DNA from: Hyphomicrobiales bacterium
Lineage (GTDB): Bacteria; Pseudomonadota; Alphaproteobacteria; Rhizobiales; Beijerinckiaceae
Length of the DNA stretch: 39,165 nt
Assembly: GCA_028869185.1 (NCBI GenBank)
Contig: JAGWTA010000022.1
Coordinates: forward strand, 1 to 39,165
Reading direction: 5' to 3'
How positions within the stretch are numbered: the stretch's first letter is position 1; each line of letters opens with the position of its first letter. The translations under genes and the position numbers were made by a program. The notes beneath the pieces are model-generated. The model had not been told where the DNA came from, did not search any database, and worked only from the letters and a program-made list of their open reading frames with translations. Below are positions 18,933 to 29,909 of this stretch, piece after piece.

Positions 18933-18975
18933 AAATAAAAATAGGAATGCGGCGTCATTCAACACGCCGCATCCC
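18933..18975 (-). terminator. Intrinsic terminator between the two paralogues
   Basis: On the minus strand GGGATGCGGCGT pairs with ACGCCGCATTCC across an 8-base loop, and the sequence that follows is mostly T (TATTTTTATTTTTTT). It lies about 45 bases past the stop of the upstream paralogue and just before the start of the downstream one. Confidence 0.82.
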
Positions 18976-19021
18976 GTGTCAATCCGTTCGGGACCAACAA
19001 ATGGGGGCTCTGTTTACCCGA

Positions 19022-19600
19022 TCAATAGAGCCAGGACAGACGCGCATAGCGGCTTGCGACGCCGGCATTCTGCGACGCCGTCGCCAAAATTCGTGCGGAA
19101 TTGCCGCGCATGACGATCTTCATTGCGCCGTAGAGGCGCCGCCCATGGAGCGATTGCGGCCGGAAATAGCCGCGCACCGTGAAAACAGCGTTCGCGCGGT
19201 CCATCGACAGGGATGACACGTTGAAGCGGCCCATCGCGGCGGCGCCGCCGCTCGCGCGGGCATCGATCCCGCGACGGAAGGCGGCGATCAGGCCGCTGCG
19301 CGGGATGCGCGTATCGCGGATGGCGCGTTCCAGTGTCACGCCCGCCGGGGCGTTTTGCAGCAGGCTCAGATTGTCAAGCGACATTGAGCCCATGATCGCC
19401 ACAACGTCGGCGCCGCAGCGCCGGGCAGGGCAGAGATAGGCGCCGTCGGTCGCCACGAGGGAAAAGCCGTCCCGCGTCGTTGTGACGGACGAGAAACCCG
19501 CCGCGCGCAATGAAGCATCGGCTTGGGGTGAAATCGGCGTCGCCGTCTGGCAACCGGCAAGCAAAAGCACGCTAAAAAGAGCAAGGAATAACTTGTGCAC
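19022..19600 (-). CDS. CX4C lipoprotein, paralogue B, unknown function
   Basis: A 192-residue lipoprotein. The GTG start at 19600 is preceded by AGGAGG. MHKLFLALFSVLLLAGC is a lipoprotein signal (lipobox LAGC, Cys17). The mature part has RAAGFSSVTTTRDGFSLVATDGAYLCPARRCGADVV, so GF-x(n)-YLCPxxxC with a CX4C pair as in the neighbour at 18337-18912. It then has LERAIRDTRIPRSGLIAAFRRGIDARASG and GAMKIVMRGNSARILATAS, again parallel to the neighbour. No known family was recognised. One copy is lipid-anchored and the other soluble, which suggests divided roles in the envelope. Confidence 0.75.
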   Translation of the reverse strand: MHKLFLALFSVLLLAGCQTATPISPQADASLRAAGFSSVTTTRDGFSLVATDGAYLCPARRCGADVVAIMGSMSLDNLSLLQNAPAGVTLERAIRDTRIPRSGLIAAFRRGIDARASGGAAAMGRFNVSSLSMDRANAVFTVRGYFRPQSLHGRRLYGAMKIVMRGNSARILATASQNAGVASRYARLSWLY

Positions 19601-19675
19601 AGGGCCCCTCCTGTGAATGAAACGAGGCGAGCTAAAGATAAAATCGCAAGCTTGTAAAGTTGAACCGATGAGATT

Positions 19676-19760
19676 TGGTGCGGACGACGGGGGTCGAACC
19701 CGTATGGATTGCTCCGAGGGATTTTAAGTCCCTTGCGTCTACCAGTTTCGCCACGTCCGC
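19676..19760 (-). tRNA. tRNA-Leu (anticodon TAA)
   Basis: An 85-base gene on the minus strand. The acceptor arm GCGGACG pairs with CGTCCGC, followed by discriminator A and an encoded CCA. The anticodon loop contains TAA. The T arm GGGTTCGACCCCC and a long variable arm, as expected of a class II leucine tRNA, are present. No integrase gene or repeated tRNA 3' end was seen nearby. Confidence 0.96.
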
Positions 19761-19771
19761 GCCGCTTTGCC

Positions 19772-20989
19772 TTAGCCTTGCCCCTCATCCGAGACAAGTT
19801 GCGCGTCGAGCGATTTGCGCAAAGCTGCATAGAGGGCAAGGGCGAGCGCGGCGAAGGCGGCGCTTGCGAGGAAGGTCGCCGATGCGCCGGCGCGCTCCCA
19901 CAAGGCGCCGGCGACGACGCTGGCGGTCAAAAGCGCGGCGCCGGTGACGAGGTTGAACAGCCCGAACCCCGTGCCGCGCAGATCGGCGGGCGCAGCATCC
20001 GCCACCAGCGCGGACAGAACGCCTTGCGTCAGACCCATATGCAGGCCCCACAGCGCGACGCCGGCCGCAGAGGTTGCGATGTCGGGCGCAAAGGCCAGAA
20101 CGAGATCGGCCATGATCAGCAGCAGCAGGCCGGCCACCAGCATGCGCGCGCGCCCGCCCGGCCTGTCCGACCACGCGCCGGCGGGATAGGACGCCAGCGC
20201 ATAGACGATGTTCATCACGACAAGCACAGCCGGAACGAGAGCGGGCGCAAGACCGGTCTGCTGCGCCTTCAGGATCAGAAAGGCTTCGCTGAAACGCGCG
20301 AGCGTGAAAATGGCGGCGATGGCGATCACGAGCCAGTAAGAGCGCGGCAGGCGCGCAATCTCGCTGCGCCGAAGCGGAAAGCGCGGGGTCGCCCGCGTTT
20401 GCGCGCCCGGCGCATCGTCGACGGCCAAAGCAATCAGCGCGAAGGAAATGAAGGCCGGCGCAACCGCCGCCCAGAAAACCAGCGTGTAATTGTTCGCCGT
20501 CGCCAGCATCAGCACGATGGCGGTCAGGGGGCCGAGGAAGGCGCCGATCGTGTCGAGCGTCTGGCGCAGGCCAAAGGCTGCGCCGCGCAGATCTTCAGGC
20601 GTCGAATCCGCAATGAGCGCATCGCGCGGGGCGCCGCGCACGCCCTTGCCGACGCGGTCGATGAAGCGCGCCGCGACGATCCAGCCGATGCTCGGCGCAA
20701 GGGGAAACAGCGGCTTGGTGAATGCGGCAAGACCATAGCCGATCGCAGCGAGCAATTTGCGCTTGCCGATCCAGTCGGAGATGGCGCCGGAAAAGACTTT
20801 CGTGAAACTGGCGGTCGCTTCGGCAAGCCCCTCGATCACGCCGACCTGCAATGCAGAGGCGCCGAGAATGGTGACGAGATAGATCGGCAGCAGCGCGTGG
20901 ATCATCTCGGACGAGAGATCCATGAACAGGCTGACGAGCCCGAGCGACCAGACGTTGCGGGGAATTTTGTGCGTCTTGCGCGCGCTCAT
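19772..20989 (-). CDS. MFS transporter
   Basis: A 405-residue major facilitator family permease with about 12 membrane helices. Visible MFS features include MDLSSEMIHALLPIYLVTILGASALQVGVIEGLAEATASFTKVFSGAISDWIGKRK (helices 1-2 and loop motif) and ARFIDRVGKGVRGAPRDALIAD. That pattern is like a subgroup of bacterial MFS exporters with fosmidomycin-resistance-like architecture. The ATG at 20989 follows AAGG; starts further upstream overlap gpt. It begins 4 bases after the gpt stop, so it is the distal gene of a cinA-like/gpt/MFS unit. Substrate is unknown. Confidence 0.88.
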   Translation of the reverse strand: MSARKTHKIPRNVWSLGLVSLFMDLSSEMIHALLPIYLVTILGASALQVGVIEGLAEATASFTKVFSGAISDWIGKRKLLAAIGYGLAAFTKPLFPLAPSIGWIVAARFIDRVGKGVRGAPRDALIADSTPEDLRGAAFGLRQTLDTIGAFLGPLTAIVLMLATANNYTLVFWAAVAPAFISFALIALAVDDAPGAQTRATPRFPLRRSEIARLPRSYWLVIAIAAIFTLARFSEAFLILKAQQTGLAPALVPAVLVVMNIVYALASYPAGAWSDRPGGRARMLVAGLLLLIMADLVLAFAPDIATSAAGVALWGLHMGLTQGVLSALVADAAPADLRGTGFGLFNLVTGAALLTASVVAGALWERAGASATFLASAAFAALALALYAALRKSLDAQLVSDEGQG

Positions 20990-20993
20990 CGCC

Positions 20994-21506
20994 TTACGGC
21001 GCTCCGGCGATGGGCGGCTGGAATGCAAGGCCGAGATCCCAGGGGAAATTGATCCATGTGTCCTGCGAGACTTCCGTCACGAATGTGTCGATGTGCGGGC
21101 GTCCCGCAGGCTTTGCATAAACGGTTGCGAGATGGGCGTGCGGCATCAGCGCGCGCAAGGTCCGCGCCGTCGCGCCGGTATCGGCGAGATCGTCGACGAC
21201 GAGCACGCCTGCGCCGCCGTCGGCCAGCAACGGCGCCGATGCCGGCTTCAGAATCGCGACATCGCCTTGCGTTGTTTCGGGCGCGGCCCCGGCCGTTGCG
21301 CCGTAGCTCGCGACCGAAATCGTTTCAACAACGCGCAAGCCCAGTTCGCGCGCCACGATGGCGGCGGGAACCATGCCGCCGCGCGCAACTGCGACGATCG
21401 CGCGGTAAGGTCCGCGTTCGGACAGGCGCCAGGCGAGGGCGCGCGCGTCGCGGTGAAACTGGTCCCACGATACGGGATACATTTTCGGTTGCATGCCGGG
21501 CTGCAT
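20994..21506 (-). CDS. gpt: Xanthine-guanine phosphoribosyltransferase
   Basis: A purine salvage enzyme that joins xanthine or guanine to PRPP. The 170-residue sequence aligns along its length with enterobacterial Gpt: [37 protein letters not shown], the PRPP loop [13 protein letters not shown] (101-113), and FAKPAGRP-like [28 protein letters not shown]. It sits 9 bases after the CinA-like gene and 4 before the MFS gene. Confidence 0.94.
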   Translation of the reverse strand: MQPGMQPKMYPVSWDQFHRDARALAWRLSERGPYRAIVAVARGGMVPAAIVARELGLRVVETISVASYGATAGAAPETTQGDVAILKPASAPLLADGGAGVLVVDDLADTGATARTLRALMPHAHLATVYAKPAGRPHIDTFVTEVSQDTWINFPWDLGLAFQPPIAGAP

Positions 21507-21515
21507 CGGGCGCGT

Positions 21516-22271
21516 CTATTGCTGGCTCTGGCGCTGTTGCGTCAGCCGCGCGACGAGATCGCGCGCCTCCCGGCTTGCGCTCGCCAGGATCGCCGGGTCT
21601 TTGGAGCGAACGACGATCTGATTGCGGAAGGCGCCCGTCGCAAAGGAAGGATAGGAGCCGATGGAGGCCTGCGGATATTTCTGCGCGATGGCCGTCAGAT
21701 CGGCGGCGTAAAGCCCTTCGGGCAGGGCGCCGGCCTCGATCGTCTCCATCAGCATCTTCACGCCCGTCTTCAGGCGCGGCGTCACATTGTCGAGCATCGC
21801 CTGCATGATCGAGGGCACGCCGGCCATGACGATGACATTGCCGATCATGAAGCCGGGCGCCGTCGAGACGCGGTTTTCGATCAACTCGCCGCCGTGGGGA
21901 ATGCGCGCCATGCGGCGGCGCGCTTCGTTGAGGTCTTCGGGCTTGATGCGCGTCAGCAACAGTTCGATCGCGCGGGGATGTTCGGAAATGCCGACGCCGA
22001 AAGCCCTGGCGACGCTGTCGGCGGTGATGTCGTCATGCGTCGGGCCGATGCCGCCCGTGGTGAACACATAAGTATAGCGCGCCCGCAGCGCATTGAGCGC
22101 AGCGACGATTTCGGTCTCGACATCGGGCACGATGCGCACCTCCGAGAGATCGATGCCGATTTCGCGCAGGTAGTCCGCGATATAGCCGATGTTCTTGTCT
22201 TTCGTGCGGCCCGAGAGAATTTCGTCGCCGATGACGAGGACGGCGGCGGTGACGGTGGCGGATTCGGCCAT
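21516..22271 (-). CDS. CinA-like molybdopterin-binding domain protein
   Basis: A 251-residue protein of the MoaB/MogA-like (CinA N-terminal, COG1058) family. It has VLVIGDEILSGRTKDKNIGYIADYLREIGIDLSEVRIVPD and the family core FTTGGIGPTHDDITADSVARAFG. It lacks the C-terminal deamidase domain of full CinA, so it is the short form. The ATG at 22271 gives the family start MAESATVTAAVLVIGDE. The function of short forms is unsettled; nucleotide pyrophosphatase activity is known for some relatives. It heads the gpt/MFS unit. Confidence 0.9.
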   Translation of the reverse strand: MAESATVTAAVLVIGDEILSGRTKDKNIGYIADYLREIGIDLSEVRIVPDVETEIVAALNALRARYTYVFTTGGIGPTHDDITADSVARAFGVGISEHPRAIELLLTRIKPEDLNEARRRMARIPHGGELIENRVSTAPGFMIGNVIVMAGVPSIMQAMLDNVTPRLKTGVKMLMETIEAGALPEGLYAADLTAIAQKYPQASIGSYPSFATGAFRNQIVVRSKDPAILASASREARDLVARLTQQRQSQQ

Positions 22272-22443
22272 GTGCAAAGTCCTGACTGGTTCGGATGCGA
22301 TGCTACCAGCGCGGACGCGCCGGGCCAATCGAACGCCAGCGACGCGCCGTGGGGTTTTCAGGGCGCGACGCATCGCCTAAATACGGAGACGCCGCCAGCG
22401 GGCCCGCCCCGCGGGCGTTCTTCCATTTCACGGGTTTTCCGCC

Positions 22444-23271
22444 ATGACCTTCGTCGACGCCGCCGCCGCCGCCGGCCGCAAATCCGGGCAGATCAAATTG
22501 CACGGGCCGGAAGCCTTCGCGGGCATGCGCAAGGCGGGGCGCCTGACGGCGGAGGCGCTCGACATGCTGGTCGGCGAGGTCAAGCCCGGCGTGACGACGC
22601 AGCGGCTCGACGATCTCGCCTTCGCTTTCGCCATGGATCACGGCGCCTATCCCGCGCCGCTCGATTATCGCGGCTATCGCAAATCCATCTGCACCTCAAT
22701 CAATCATGTCGTCTGCCACGGCATTCCCGACGACAAGCCGCTGCGCGAGGGCGATATCGTCAACATCGACGTCACGCTGATCGTCGACGGCTGGCACGGC
22801 GATTCCAGCCGCATGTATGCGGTGGGCGAAATTCCGCGCCGCGCCGAACGGCTGATCGATGTCACCTATGAGGCGCTGATGCGGGGCGTGGCGGCGGCAA
22901 AACCCGGCGCGCGGACCGGGGACATCGGTTTTGTGATTCAATCCTACGCTGAAGCCGAGCGCTGTTCGGTCGTGCGCGATTTCTGCGGGCACGGACTTGG
23001 GCGCCTGTTTCATGACGAGCCCAATATCCTGCATTACGGGCGGCGCGGCGAGGGCGTGGAAATCAAGCCCGGCATGTTTTTCACCATCGAGCCGATGATC
23101 AATCTGGGCCGCCCCCAGGTGAAAATCCTGTCCGACGGCTGGACCGCGGTCACGCGCGATCGTTCGCTGTCGGCGCAATTCGAACATACGGTCGGCGTCA
23201 CCGAGACGGGCGTCGAAATCTTCACGCTTTCGCCCAGAGGCCTCGACCATCCGCCCGTGCGCGCGGCATGA
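22444..23271 (+). CDS. map: Methionine aminopeptidase, type I
   Basis: Removes the initiator methionine from new proteins. The 275-residue enzyme has the substrate histidine His92 (VVCHGIP) and all five metal ligands: Asp109 (NIDVT), Asp120 (HGDSSRM), His183 (CGHGLG), Glu216 (FTIEP) and Glu247 (QFEHTV). The N-terminus carries a ~15-residue Ala-rich lead ([20 protein letters not shown]) as in many alphaproteobacteria. The stop overlaps the radC start by four bases. Confidence 0.96.
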   Translation: MTFVDAAAAAGRKSGQIKLHGPEAFAGMRKAGRLTAEALDMLVGEVKPGVTTQRLDDLAFAFAMDHGAYPAPLDYRGYRKSICTSINHVVCHGIPDDKPLREGDIVNIDVTLIVDGWHGDSSRMYAVGEIPRRAERLIDVTYEALMRGVAAAKPGARTGDIGFVIQSYAEAERCSVVRDFCGHGLGRLFHDEPNILHYGRRGEGVEIKPGMFFTIEPMINLGRPQVKILSDGWTAVTRDRSLSAQFEHTVGVTETGVEIFTLSPRGLDHPPVRAA

Positions 23272-23951
23272 GCGAGGACGACAAGCATTATCTTGGTCAT
23301 CGCCAGAGGCTGCGCGCGCGTTTCATGGAAGCGGGCGGCGAAGCGCTTGCCGATTACGAATTGATGGAGCTTGTCCTGTTTCGCGCCATCCCGCGGCGCG
23401 ACGTCAAACCGCTGGCCAAAGCGCTCATCAAAAAGTTCGGCTCCTTTTCGGAAGCGCTGACCGCGCGACCCGAACGGCTGCGCGAAACGGGCGAGTTGAG
23501 CGAGGCGGCCATCGCCGAGTTCAAGCTGATCGAGGCGGCTGCGCGCCGTCTCGGGCAGGAACAATTGCGCAAACGCCCGGTGATGTCATCGTTCAAGGAC
23601 GTGATCGACTATTGCCGGGCCGCCATGGCTTACGCCGAGCGCGAGTCCTTTCGCGTGCTGTTTCTCGACAAGCGCAATGGCCTGATCGCAGACGAGGTTC
23701 AGGCCGTCGGCACGGTCGACCACACACCTGTTTATCCGCGCGAGATCGTGCGGCGCGCGCTCGAGCTTGGCGCGAGCGCGTTGATCCTTGCGCATAATCA
23801 TCCCTCCGGCGATCCGACGCCTTCGTCGGCCGACATCCGCATGACCGGCGAGATCGTGAATGTCGCAAACATGATGGGCATTGCCGTGCATGATCATCTG
23901 ATCGTCGGGCGCAACGGCCATGCGAGCTTCAAAGGCTTGAAATTATTGTAG
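23268..23951 (+). CDS. radC: RadC family JAB/JAMM protein
   Basis: A 227-residue RadC. An N-terminal helix-hairpin-helix-like region ([35 protein letters not shown]) is followed by the JAMM metal site [14 protein letters not shown] (His176, His178, Asp189). The family's role in DNA repair has been questioned and biochemical function is not established. ATGA overlap with map indicates coupling; the map-radC order is common in alphaproteobacteria. Confidence 0.94.
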   Translation: MSEDDKHYLGHRQRLRARFMEAGGEALADYELMELVLFRAIPRRDVKPLAKALIKKFGSFSEALTARPERLRETGELSEAAIAEFKLIEAAARRLGQEQLRKRPVMSSFKDVIDYCRAAMAYAERESFRVLFLDKRNGLIADEVQAVGTVDHTPVYPREIVRRALELGASALILAHNHPSGDPTPSSADIRMTGEIVNVANMMGIAVHDHLIVGRNGHASFKGLKLL

Positions 23952-24029
23952 CGTCTCGCCGGGACTCCTTACCGAAAGTTAACGATTGCACCCTTACCCT
24001 CCATGCTTTGAGAGGGATTGTAGGGCGGC

Positions 24030-26189
24030 ATGTTTTTCCGCAGGGGGGCGTCAAGCGCGTCCAAAAACGGCAGTCAGATGGTTTATGCGCTTGCGCTTGC
24101 AGGCTGCATCCTGCTGCTCGGCCTGATCCTGACGGCGATGTGGCTGCGCGATCGTCAGAACGAGCAGAGCGCGCTGGCCGAAGAAACAGCCCTTCGCGTT
24201 GCACTGGACGATGAACTGGCCGCGTTCGGCGCGCAAACGCAGCATTACGCCGGATCGCTTTCGGCAGCAGCCATCGGCCAGCGGCGCGCGGCGAACGGCC
24301 CGATTCCTGCGGCCGGGCCGACCGGCGCCGGCTATATCGTCGATCTCAACGCCGATTTCACGGCGCCGCGCGCCGATGCCGCGCTGGGCGCCATTGGCGC
24401 TGTCGCGCGCGCGACGGCGGTCGCCCGTCCTGCGCTGCGCGGGCCGATCGACGACAACACGCTTTCGACCGCCAGCGGCGAATGGGCGGCGGCGCGCACC
24501 GGAACGGTCTTTGCCGCCCAGCGCGCCTGGATGGTCGCCATCGTCAAGCGGCAGGACGATCTGGCCCTGGCCGTCGCGCATCCACTGGACAATGTCGCGC
24601 TGGCGAAACTGGCGCGCGCCGCCGGGATTGCGCAGGTCGACGTGATGGCGGCGAGCGGAATCGGCGAGCGCGATACGGCCGTGCTGCTGCCGGCTGCGGC
24701 CGGCGAAAAGCCGGCTGCGCTCGTCTGGCGCGCCGCACGGCCGGGCGATGAAATGTTCGGCACCGCTGCGGCGATGCTGCTGAGCTTTGCGGGCCTGTTC
24801 GTTGCGCTGATCGTGGTCTATTCGCGCCGCGTGACATCCGATCTCATCGAGGCGGAAGCGCGGGCGCATGATGCGGCCACGCAGGATCCGATGACCGGAT
24901 TGCCGAACCGCATCATTTTCGCGCGGCTGCTCGAAAACGAGATTGCGCGCGTCAAGCGAAGCACGGAAGAGCGCGGACTTGCGGTTCTGTTCATCGACAT
25001 CGACCGCTTCAAGGAAATCAACGATTCCTTCGGCCATAGCGGCGGCGATCAGCTGATCGTCGCTTTCGCGCAGCGGCTGAACGCGCTCATCCGCGCGGGC
25101 GGGCGCGCAGCGCGTCTGTCGGGCGACGAATTTGCGGTGCTGCAGACCGATGTCGTGGGACCGCGCGACGCTGAAATTCTGGCGCGGCGCATCGTCGAGA
25201 CGATGGCCGAGCCGTTCGAGATCAACGGCGGGCAGATTTTCGTATCGGCGTCGATCGGCGTCGCCTTGTGCCCGCATGACGCCAACGAGCCCAACGAACT
25301 GATGCGCCGCGCCGATCTTGCGCTGTATCGGGCCAAGAACGAGGGGCGCAACCGCTTCTGCTTCTTCGAGCCGCGCATGGGCGAGCAATTGCAGATGCGC
25401 AAGGCGGTGGAGGACGATCTGCGGCAGGCGATCGACACCGGCGCGCTGCTCGTTCAATATCAGCCCGTCATGTCGATCGACGGCGGCAAGATGCTGGGCG
25501 TCGAGGCGCTGGTGCGCTGGCCCCATCCCGTGCATGGTTTGATTTCGCCCGACAGTTTCATTGCGCTTGCGGAAGAATGCGGCCTCATCCTGCCGCTGGG
25601 CGAATGGGTCCTGCGGCGCGCGCTGCGCGATGTGCAGCGCTGGCCGGGCCTGAAAGTCGCCGTCAACGTTTCAGCGATCCAGTTCCGGCAAAAGGAATTC
25701 GTGCCGATGGTCGAGCGGCTCCTGGCGGAGACGGGCGTCGATCCGACGAAGCTCGAACTGGAACTGACCGAGAGCGTGCTCATCGCCGACGCGGACGGCG
25801 CCGAAAACGCCATCATCGATCTGCGCGCCCTGGGCGTGCGGCTGGCGCTTGACGATTTCGGCACCGGCTATTCGAGCCTGATCTATCTGCGCCGTTTCGC
25901 CTTCGACAAGATCAAGATCGACAAATCCTTCCTGCAGTCGATGGAGACGACGGGCGAAAGCGCGATCATCGTCCATTCGATCGTCCACCTTGGCCGCGCG
26001 CTCGGCCTGACCGTGACGGCCGAAGGCGTCGAGACCAAGGATCAGCATCGCTTCCTGCAGGCGCTCGGCTGTCATGAATTGCAGGGCTACCTGTTCTCGC
26101 AGCCGGTGGGCGCCGACGATATCGATCGTCACCTGCGCCAGTTGCAGCAGCCGACGGCGGCGCCGGACGAGGCGCGCTCCGTCGCCTGA
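24030..26189 (+). CDS. Membrane GGDEF-EAL cyclic-di-GMP protein
   Basis: A 719-residue inner-membrane protein with a periplasmic sensor. Helix 1 (about 18-38) and helix 2 (about 245-264) flank a ~205-residue periplasmic region that resembles a CHASE4-type sensor (a guess from layout). The GGDEF domain starts at DPMTGLPNR; its active motif is SGDEF (364-368), a tolerated variant. The EAL domain is intact: VEALVRW (491-497), NVSAIQF, ELTES, LDDFGTGYSSL (about 607-617), KIDKSF and AEGVET. Phosphodiesterase activity is the likelier output. It is monocistronic after a 78-base gap from radC. Confidence 0.93.
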   Translation: MFFRRGASSASKNGSQMVYALALAGCILLLGLILTAMWLRDRQNEQSALAEETALRVALDDELAAFGAQTQHYAGSLSAAAIGQRRAANGPIPAAGPTGAGYIVDLNADFTAPRADAALGAIGAVARATAVARPALRGPIDDNTLSTASGEWAAARTGTVFAAQRAWMVAIVKRQDDLALAVAHPLDNVALAKLARAAGIAQVDVMAASGIGERDTAVLLPAAAGEKPAALVWRAARPGDEMFGTAAAMLLSFAGLFVALIVVYSRRVTSDLIEAEARAHDAATQDPMTGLPNRIIFARLLENEIARVKRSTEERGLAVLFIDIDRFKEINDSFGHSGGDQLIVAFAQRLNALIRAGGRAARLSGDEFAVLQTDVVGPRDAEILARRIVETMAEPFEINGGQIFVSASIGVALCPHDANEPNELMRRADLALYRAKNEGRNRFCFFEPRMGEQLQMRKAVEDDLRQAIDTGALLVQYQPVMSIDGGKMLGVEALVRWPHPVHGLISPDSFIALAEECGLILPLGEWVLRRALRDVQRWPGLKVAVNVSAIQFRQKEFVPMVERLLAETGVDPTKLELELTESVLIADADGAENAIIDLRALGVRLALDDFGTGYSSLIYLRRFAFDKIKIDKSFLQSMETTGESAIIVHSIVHLGRALGLTVTAEGVETKDQHRFLQALGCHELQGYLFSQPVGADDIDRHLRQLQQPTAAPDEARSVA

Positions 26190-26498
26190 TCAGTGCAGTC
26201 GCAATTCTGAACCCAGCAAACGGATTTCCGCGGGCCTGACGAGACGGTCGTGCGCGACGCGCACCGAATGCAGCGGACCGTCGAGACTTTCGCGCCAGAA
26301 ATCGAGAAAGCGCCGCAGGGCGGGGTAATGCGGCGCGACATCATATTCCTGCCAGATGAAACTTTGCAGCAAGCCGGGATGGTCCGGCATGCGATAAAGA
26401 ATTTCCGCGGTGATGAGGCTCCAGCCGGATAGCCGCTTGAGGAAATCGGTGGAAGGGACGCCCGCTTCGCCGTCCCGAACGGTCTCGATCTTCGCCAT
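26190..26498 (-). CDS. usg: Usg family protein
   Basis: A 102-residue Usg-like protein (PF06233 type). The region GWSLITAEILYRMPDHPGLLQSFIWQEYDVAPHYPALRRFLDFWRESLDGPLHSVRVAHDRLVRPAEI closely follows the family pattern first described upstream of trpF in Caulobacter. The ATG at 26498 is preceded by GGAGG; a TTG one codon earlier is less likely. No trp gene is adjacent here. Biochemical function is unknown. Confidence 0.93.
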   Translation of the reverse strand: MAKIETVRDGEAGVPSTDFLKRLSGWSLITAEILYRMPDHPGLLQSFIWQEYDVAPHYPALRRFLDFWRESLDGPLHSVRVAHDRLVRPAEIRLLGSELRLH

Positions 26499-26716
26499 CA
26501 ACGCCTCCGGCCTCGTCGTCGGGCTTGCTCGCCCGGCGCCCCGCTCGGGAGCCGTCCGCTCGCGGCGGGATCGCTGGAGCCTATTGCGAAGAAAGATGGT
26601 TTCTGGACCGTTAAGGCAGCATTGATTTGCGTCTGCGCAATTGCGCCTTTTCGAGTTTGCGCGCCCGCAGCGCGGCGCTTTGCGCTAAGCGTGGATCATC
26701 GCAAGGAGATGATCTC

Positions 26717-27112
26717 ATGAACAATCCATCATTGAACAATGCGGCGCTGCTGGCCGCGCGCATATTAATGTGCGTGCTGTTCGTCGTCGCCGGTTACGGC
26801 AAGATCACGGGCTATGCGCATACGCAAGCCTACATGCAATCGGCCGGCGTGCCGGGTCCGCTGTTGCCGCTGGTGATCGCGACGGAGCTTGGCGGGGGGC
26901 TTGCCATCCTGCTCGGTTTCCAGACGCGCATCGTCGCCGTTCTGCTTGCCGGTTTCACGGTGCTGAGCGCGCTGTTCTTTCACACCAATTTCGCAGACCA
27001 GAACCAGATGATCAATTTCATGAAAAATCTGGCGATCGCCGGCGGCTTCCTGTCGCTGTTCGTATCGGGCGCAGGCGCTTGGTCGCTCGATGGCGCGCTC
27101 AGGCGCGGTTGA
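26717..27112 (+). CDS. DoxX family membrane protein
   Basis: A 131-residue membrane protein with four helices. The sequence LLAARILMCVLFVVAGYGKITGYAHTQAYMQSAGVPGPLLPLVIATELGGGLAILLGFQTRIVAVLLAGFTVLSALFFH is typical of DoxX/YphA-like proteins, some of which take part in envelope redox. AAGGAG at 26703-26708 precedes the ATG at 26717. The 3' end overlaps the end of the convergent MobA-like gene by 14 bases. Confidence 0.9.
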   Translation: MNNPSLNNAALLAARILMCVLFVVAGYGKITGYAHTQAYMQSAGVPGPLLPLVIATELGGGLAILLGFQTRIVAVLLAGFTVLSALFFHTNFADQNQMINFMKNLAIAGGFLSLFVSGAGAWSLDGALRRG

Positions 27113-27693
27113 GTTTTTCGAGCGCCTGCCGGGTATCGACGTCGAAGGCGGAGCCCTCGTCCGCCTCGATTTCGACGACGCTGACGCCCGGCGCTGCGAG
27201 CGCGCGCCTTGCGCCCTCGTCGCCGCGCAAGCGCGCGAGGGTCGGGAAAAACCGGCGCGCGATCAGCACGGGATTGCCGCGCCGGCCTTCAACGAGCGGA
27301 GCGACGGCGTCGGTCTGCGGCGCGGCGCGCCAGGCCGCCATCAGCGCGCGCAACAATTGCGGCGTGACATGCGGCATGTCCGCCAGCATCACGAGCGCGG
27401 CCTGCGCGCCATCCGGCGTCGCCGCAACGCCGGCGCAGATCGATGTGGCGACGCCATCGGCGTAATGCGGGTTGAAAACTTCCGTAAAGGTCAGGCCCGC
27501 GAGCGCGGCGAGCACTTCCTGCCGCGCGTGGCCCGTCACCACCAGAACGGGCGCCGCGCCGCCCGCCAGCGCCGTTTCCACCGCGCGGCGCACGAGCGGC
27601 GCGCCCTTGTAGCGCGCTGTCAGTTTGGTCGCGCCTTCTGCGCCGCCGGAAAAACGCGTCGCCTTGCCGGCGGCGAGCACGATGGCGGCGCAA

Positions 27694-27701
<8 letters not shown>
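27099..27701 (-). CDS. MobA-like nucleotidyltransferase (MocA type)
   Basis: A 200-residue NTP-transferase family protein. The N-terminus CAAIVLAAGKATRFSGG, with the catalytic Lys in ATKLTARYKGAPLVRRAVE, and LVMLADMPHVTPQLLRALM match molybdenum-cofactor cytidylyl/guanylyltransferases that make the dinucleotide form of the cofactor. Its position after XdhC-like genes favours MCD synthesis for a xanthine-oxidase-type enzyme. The ATG at 27701 overlaps the end of the upstream MoeA/MoaB-like gene (27694), so it is the distal gene of the cassette. Confidence 0.86.
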
Positions 27702-28751
<1,050 letters not shown>

Positions 28752-28755
<4 letters not shown>

Positions 28756-29452
28756 GCCGCCTTCTCGGCGCGCAGCGGCTTCTTGCGCAGCGAGAGCAGG
28801 ATTTCGCCGATGATGGAAACGGCGATTTCCTGCGGCGTCACGGCGCCGATGTCGAGGCCGATCGGCGCATGAATGCGCGCAATGGCGTCTTGCGAAAAAC
28901 CTGCCGCCGCGAGCCGCTCGACGCGTCTGGCGTGGGTTTTTTTCGATCCGAGCGCGCCGATGTAGAAACATTGCGCGCTCAGCGCCTGATGCAGGCCGGG
29001 ATCGTCGATCTTGGGATCATGCGTCAAGGCGACGAAGGCCGTGTACCGGTCGAGCCCGATGGCCGGCAGCGCCTCGTCCGGCCATTCGGCGACGACGCGC
29101 GTGCGGGGAAAGCGTTCGTCGGTCGCAAAGGCCGTGCGCGGATCGACGATGATCGTGTCGAAATCCACCATGCGCGCGATGTCCGCCAGCGCCTGCGAGA
29201 CATGCACGGCGCCGATCACGACAAGGCGCGCAGGCGGCGCCTGCACGGTCAGAAAATAATGGCCGCCGTCATGCTCGATGCTGGCGCTCTTGCCCATGCG
29301 CAATTGCCGGTCGAGCGCCTCGGCCAGCGGATCGGCGGCAAGATCGTCCGCCCCGACAAGACGCTGCGCGCCGGTTGCAAGATCGGTGACGAGCACACAG
29401 GCGCGGCGCGCGCGCCGTTCGGCGTTCATCGCGCGCAAAAGATCGAAACGCA

Positions 29453-29453
<1 letters not shown>
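28752..29453 (-). CDS. XdhC/CoxI C-terminal (Rossmann) protein
   Basis: A 233-residue protein matching the C-terminal half of XdhC. It has the NAD-fold segment ARLVVIGAVHVSQALADIARMVDFDTIIVDPR, followed by YTAFVALTHDPKIDDPGLHQAL and YIGALGSKKTHARRVERLAAAGFSQDAIARIHAPIGLDIGAVTPQEIAVSI, all typical. XdhC proteins bind the molybdenum cofactor, help sulfurate it and insert it into xanthine-oxidase-like enzymes. Its ATG shares one base with the stop of the next gene upstream (TGATG). Confidence 0.9.
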
Positions 29454-29776
<323 letters not shown>

Positions 29777-29909
29777 GGCGTTACTCCATGACCTTTCCAT
29801 TCACCTTAAGGCCGGCGCCCCGCGAAGGGGAGGGGAAATTGTCACGCTCTTGTGGTACTAAGGCGCCAGCCTTATCTCATTCCAGCCCTTGAGGCAGGAG
29901 AAACCTTTC

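Noticed and set aside
19676-19760. tRNA-Leu as an integration site for a genomic island
   Set aside because: No integrase gene and no second copy of the tRNA 3' end could be seen, and flanking genes have the same base composition style as the rest.
29837-29861. A sigma-70-like promoter ahead of cysE (TTGTCA and TACTAA)
   Set aside because: The spacing is only 11 bases, too short for a normal promoter.
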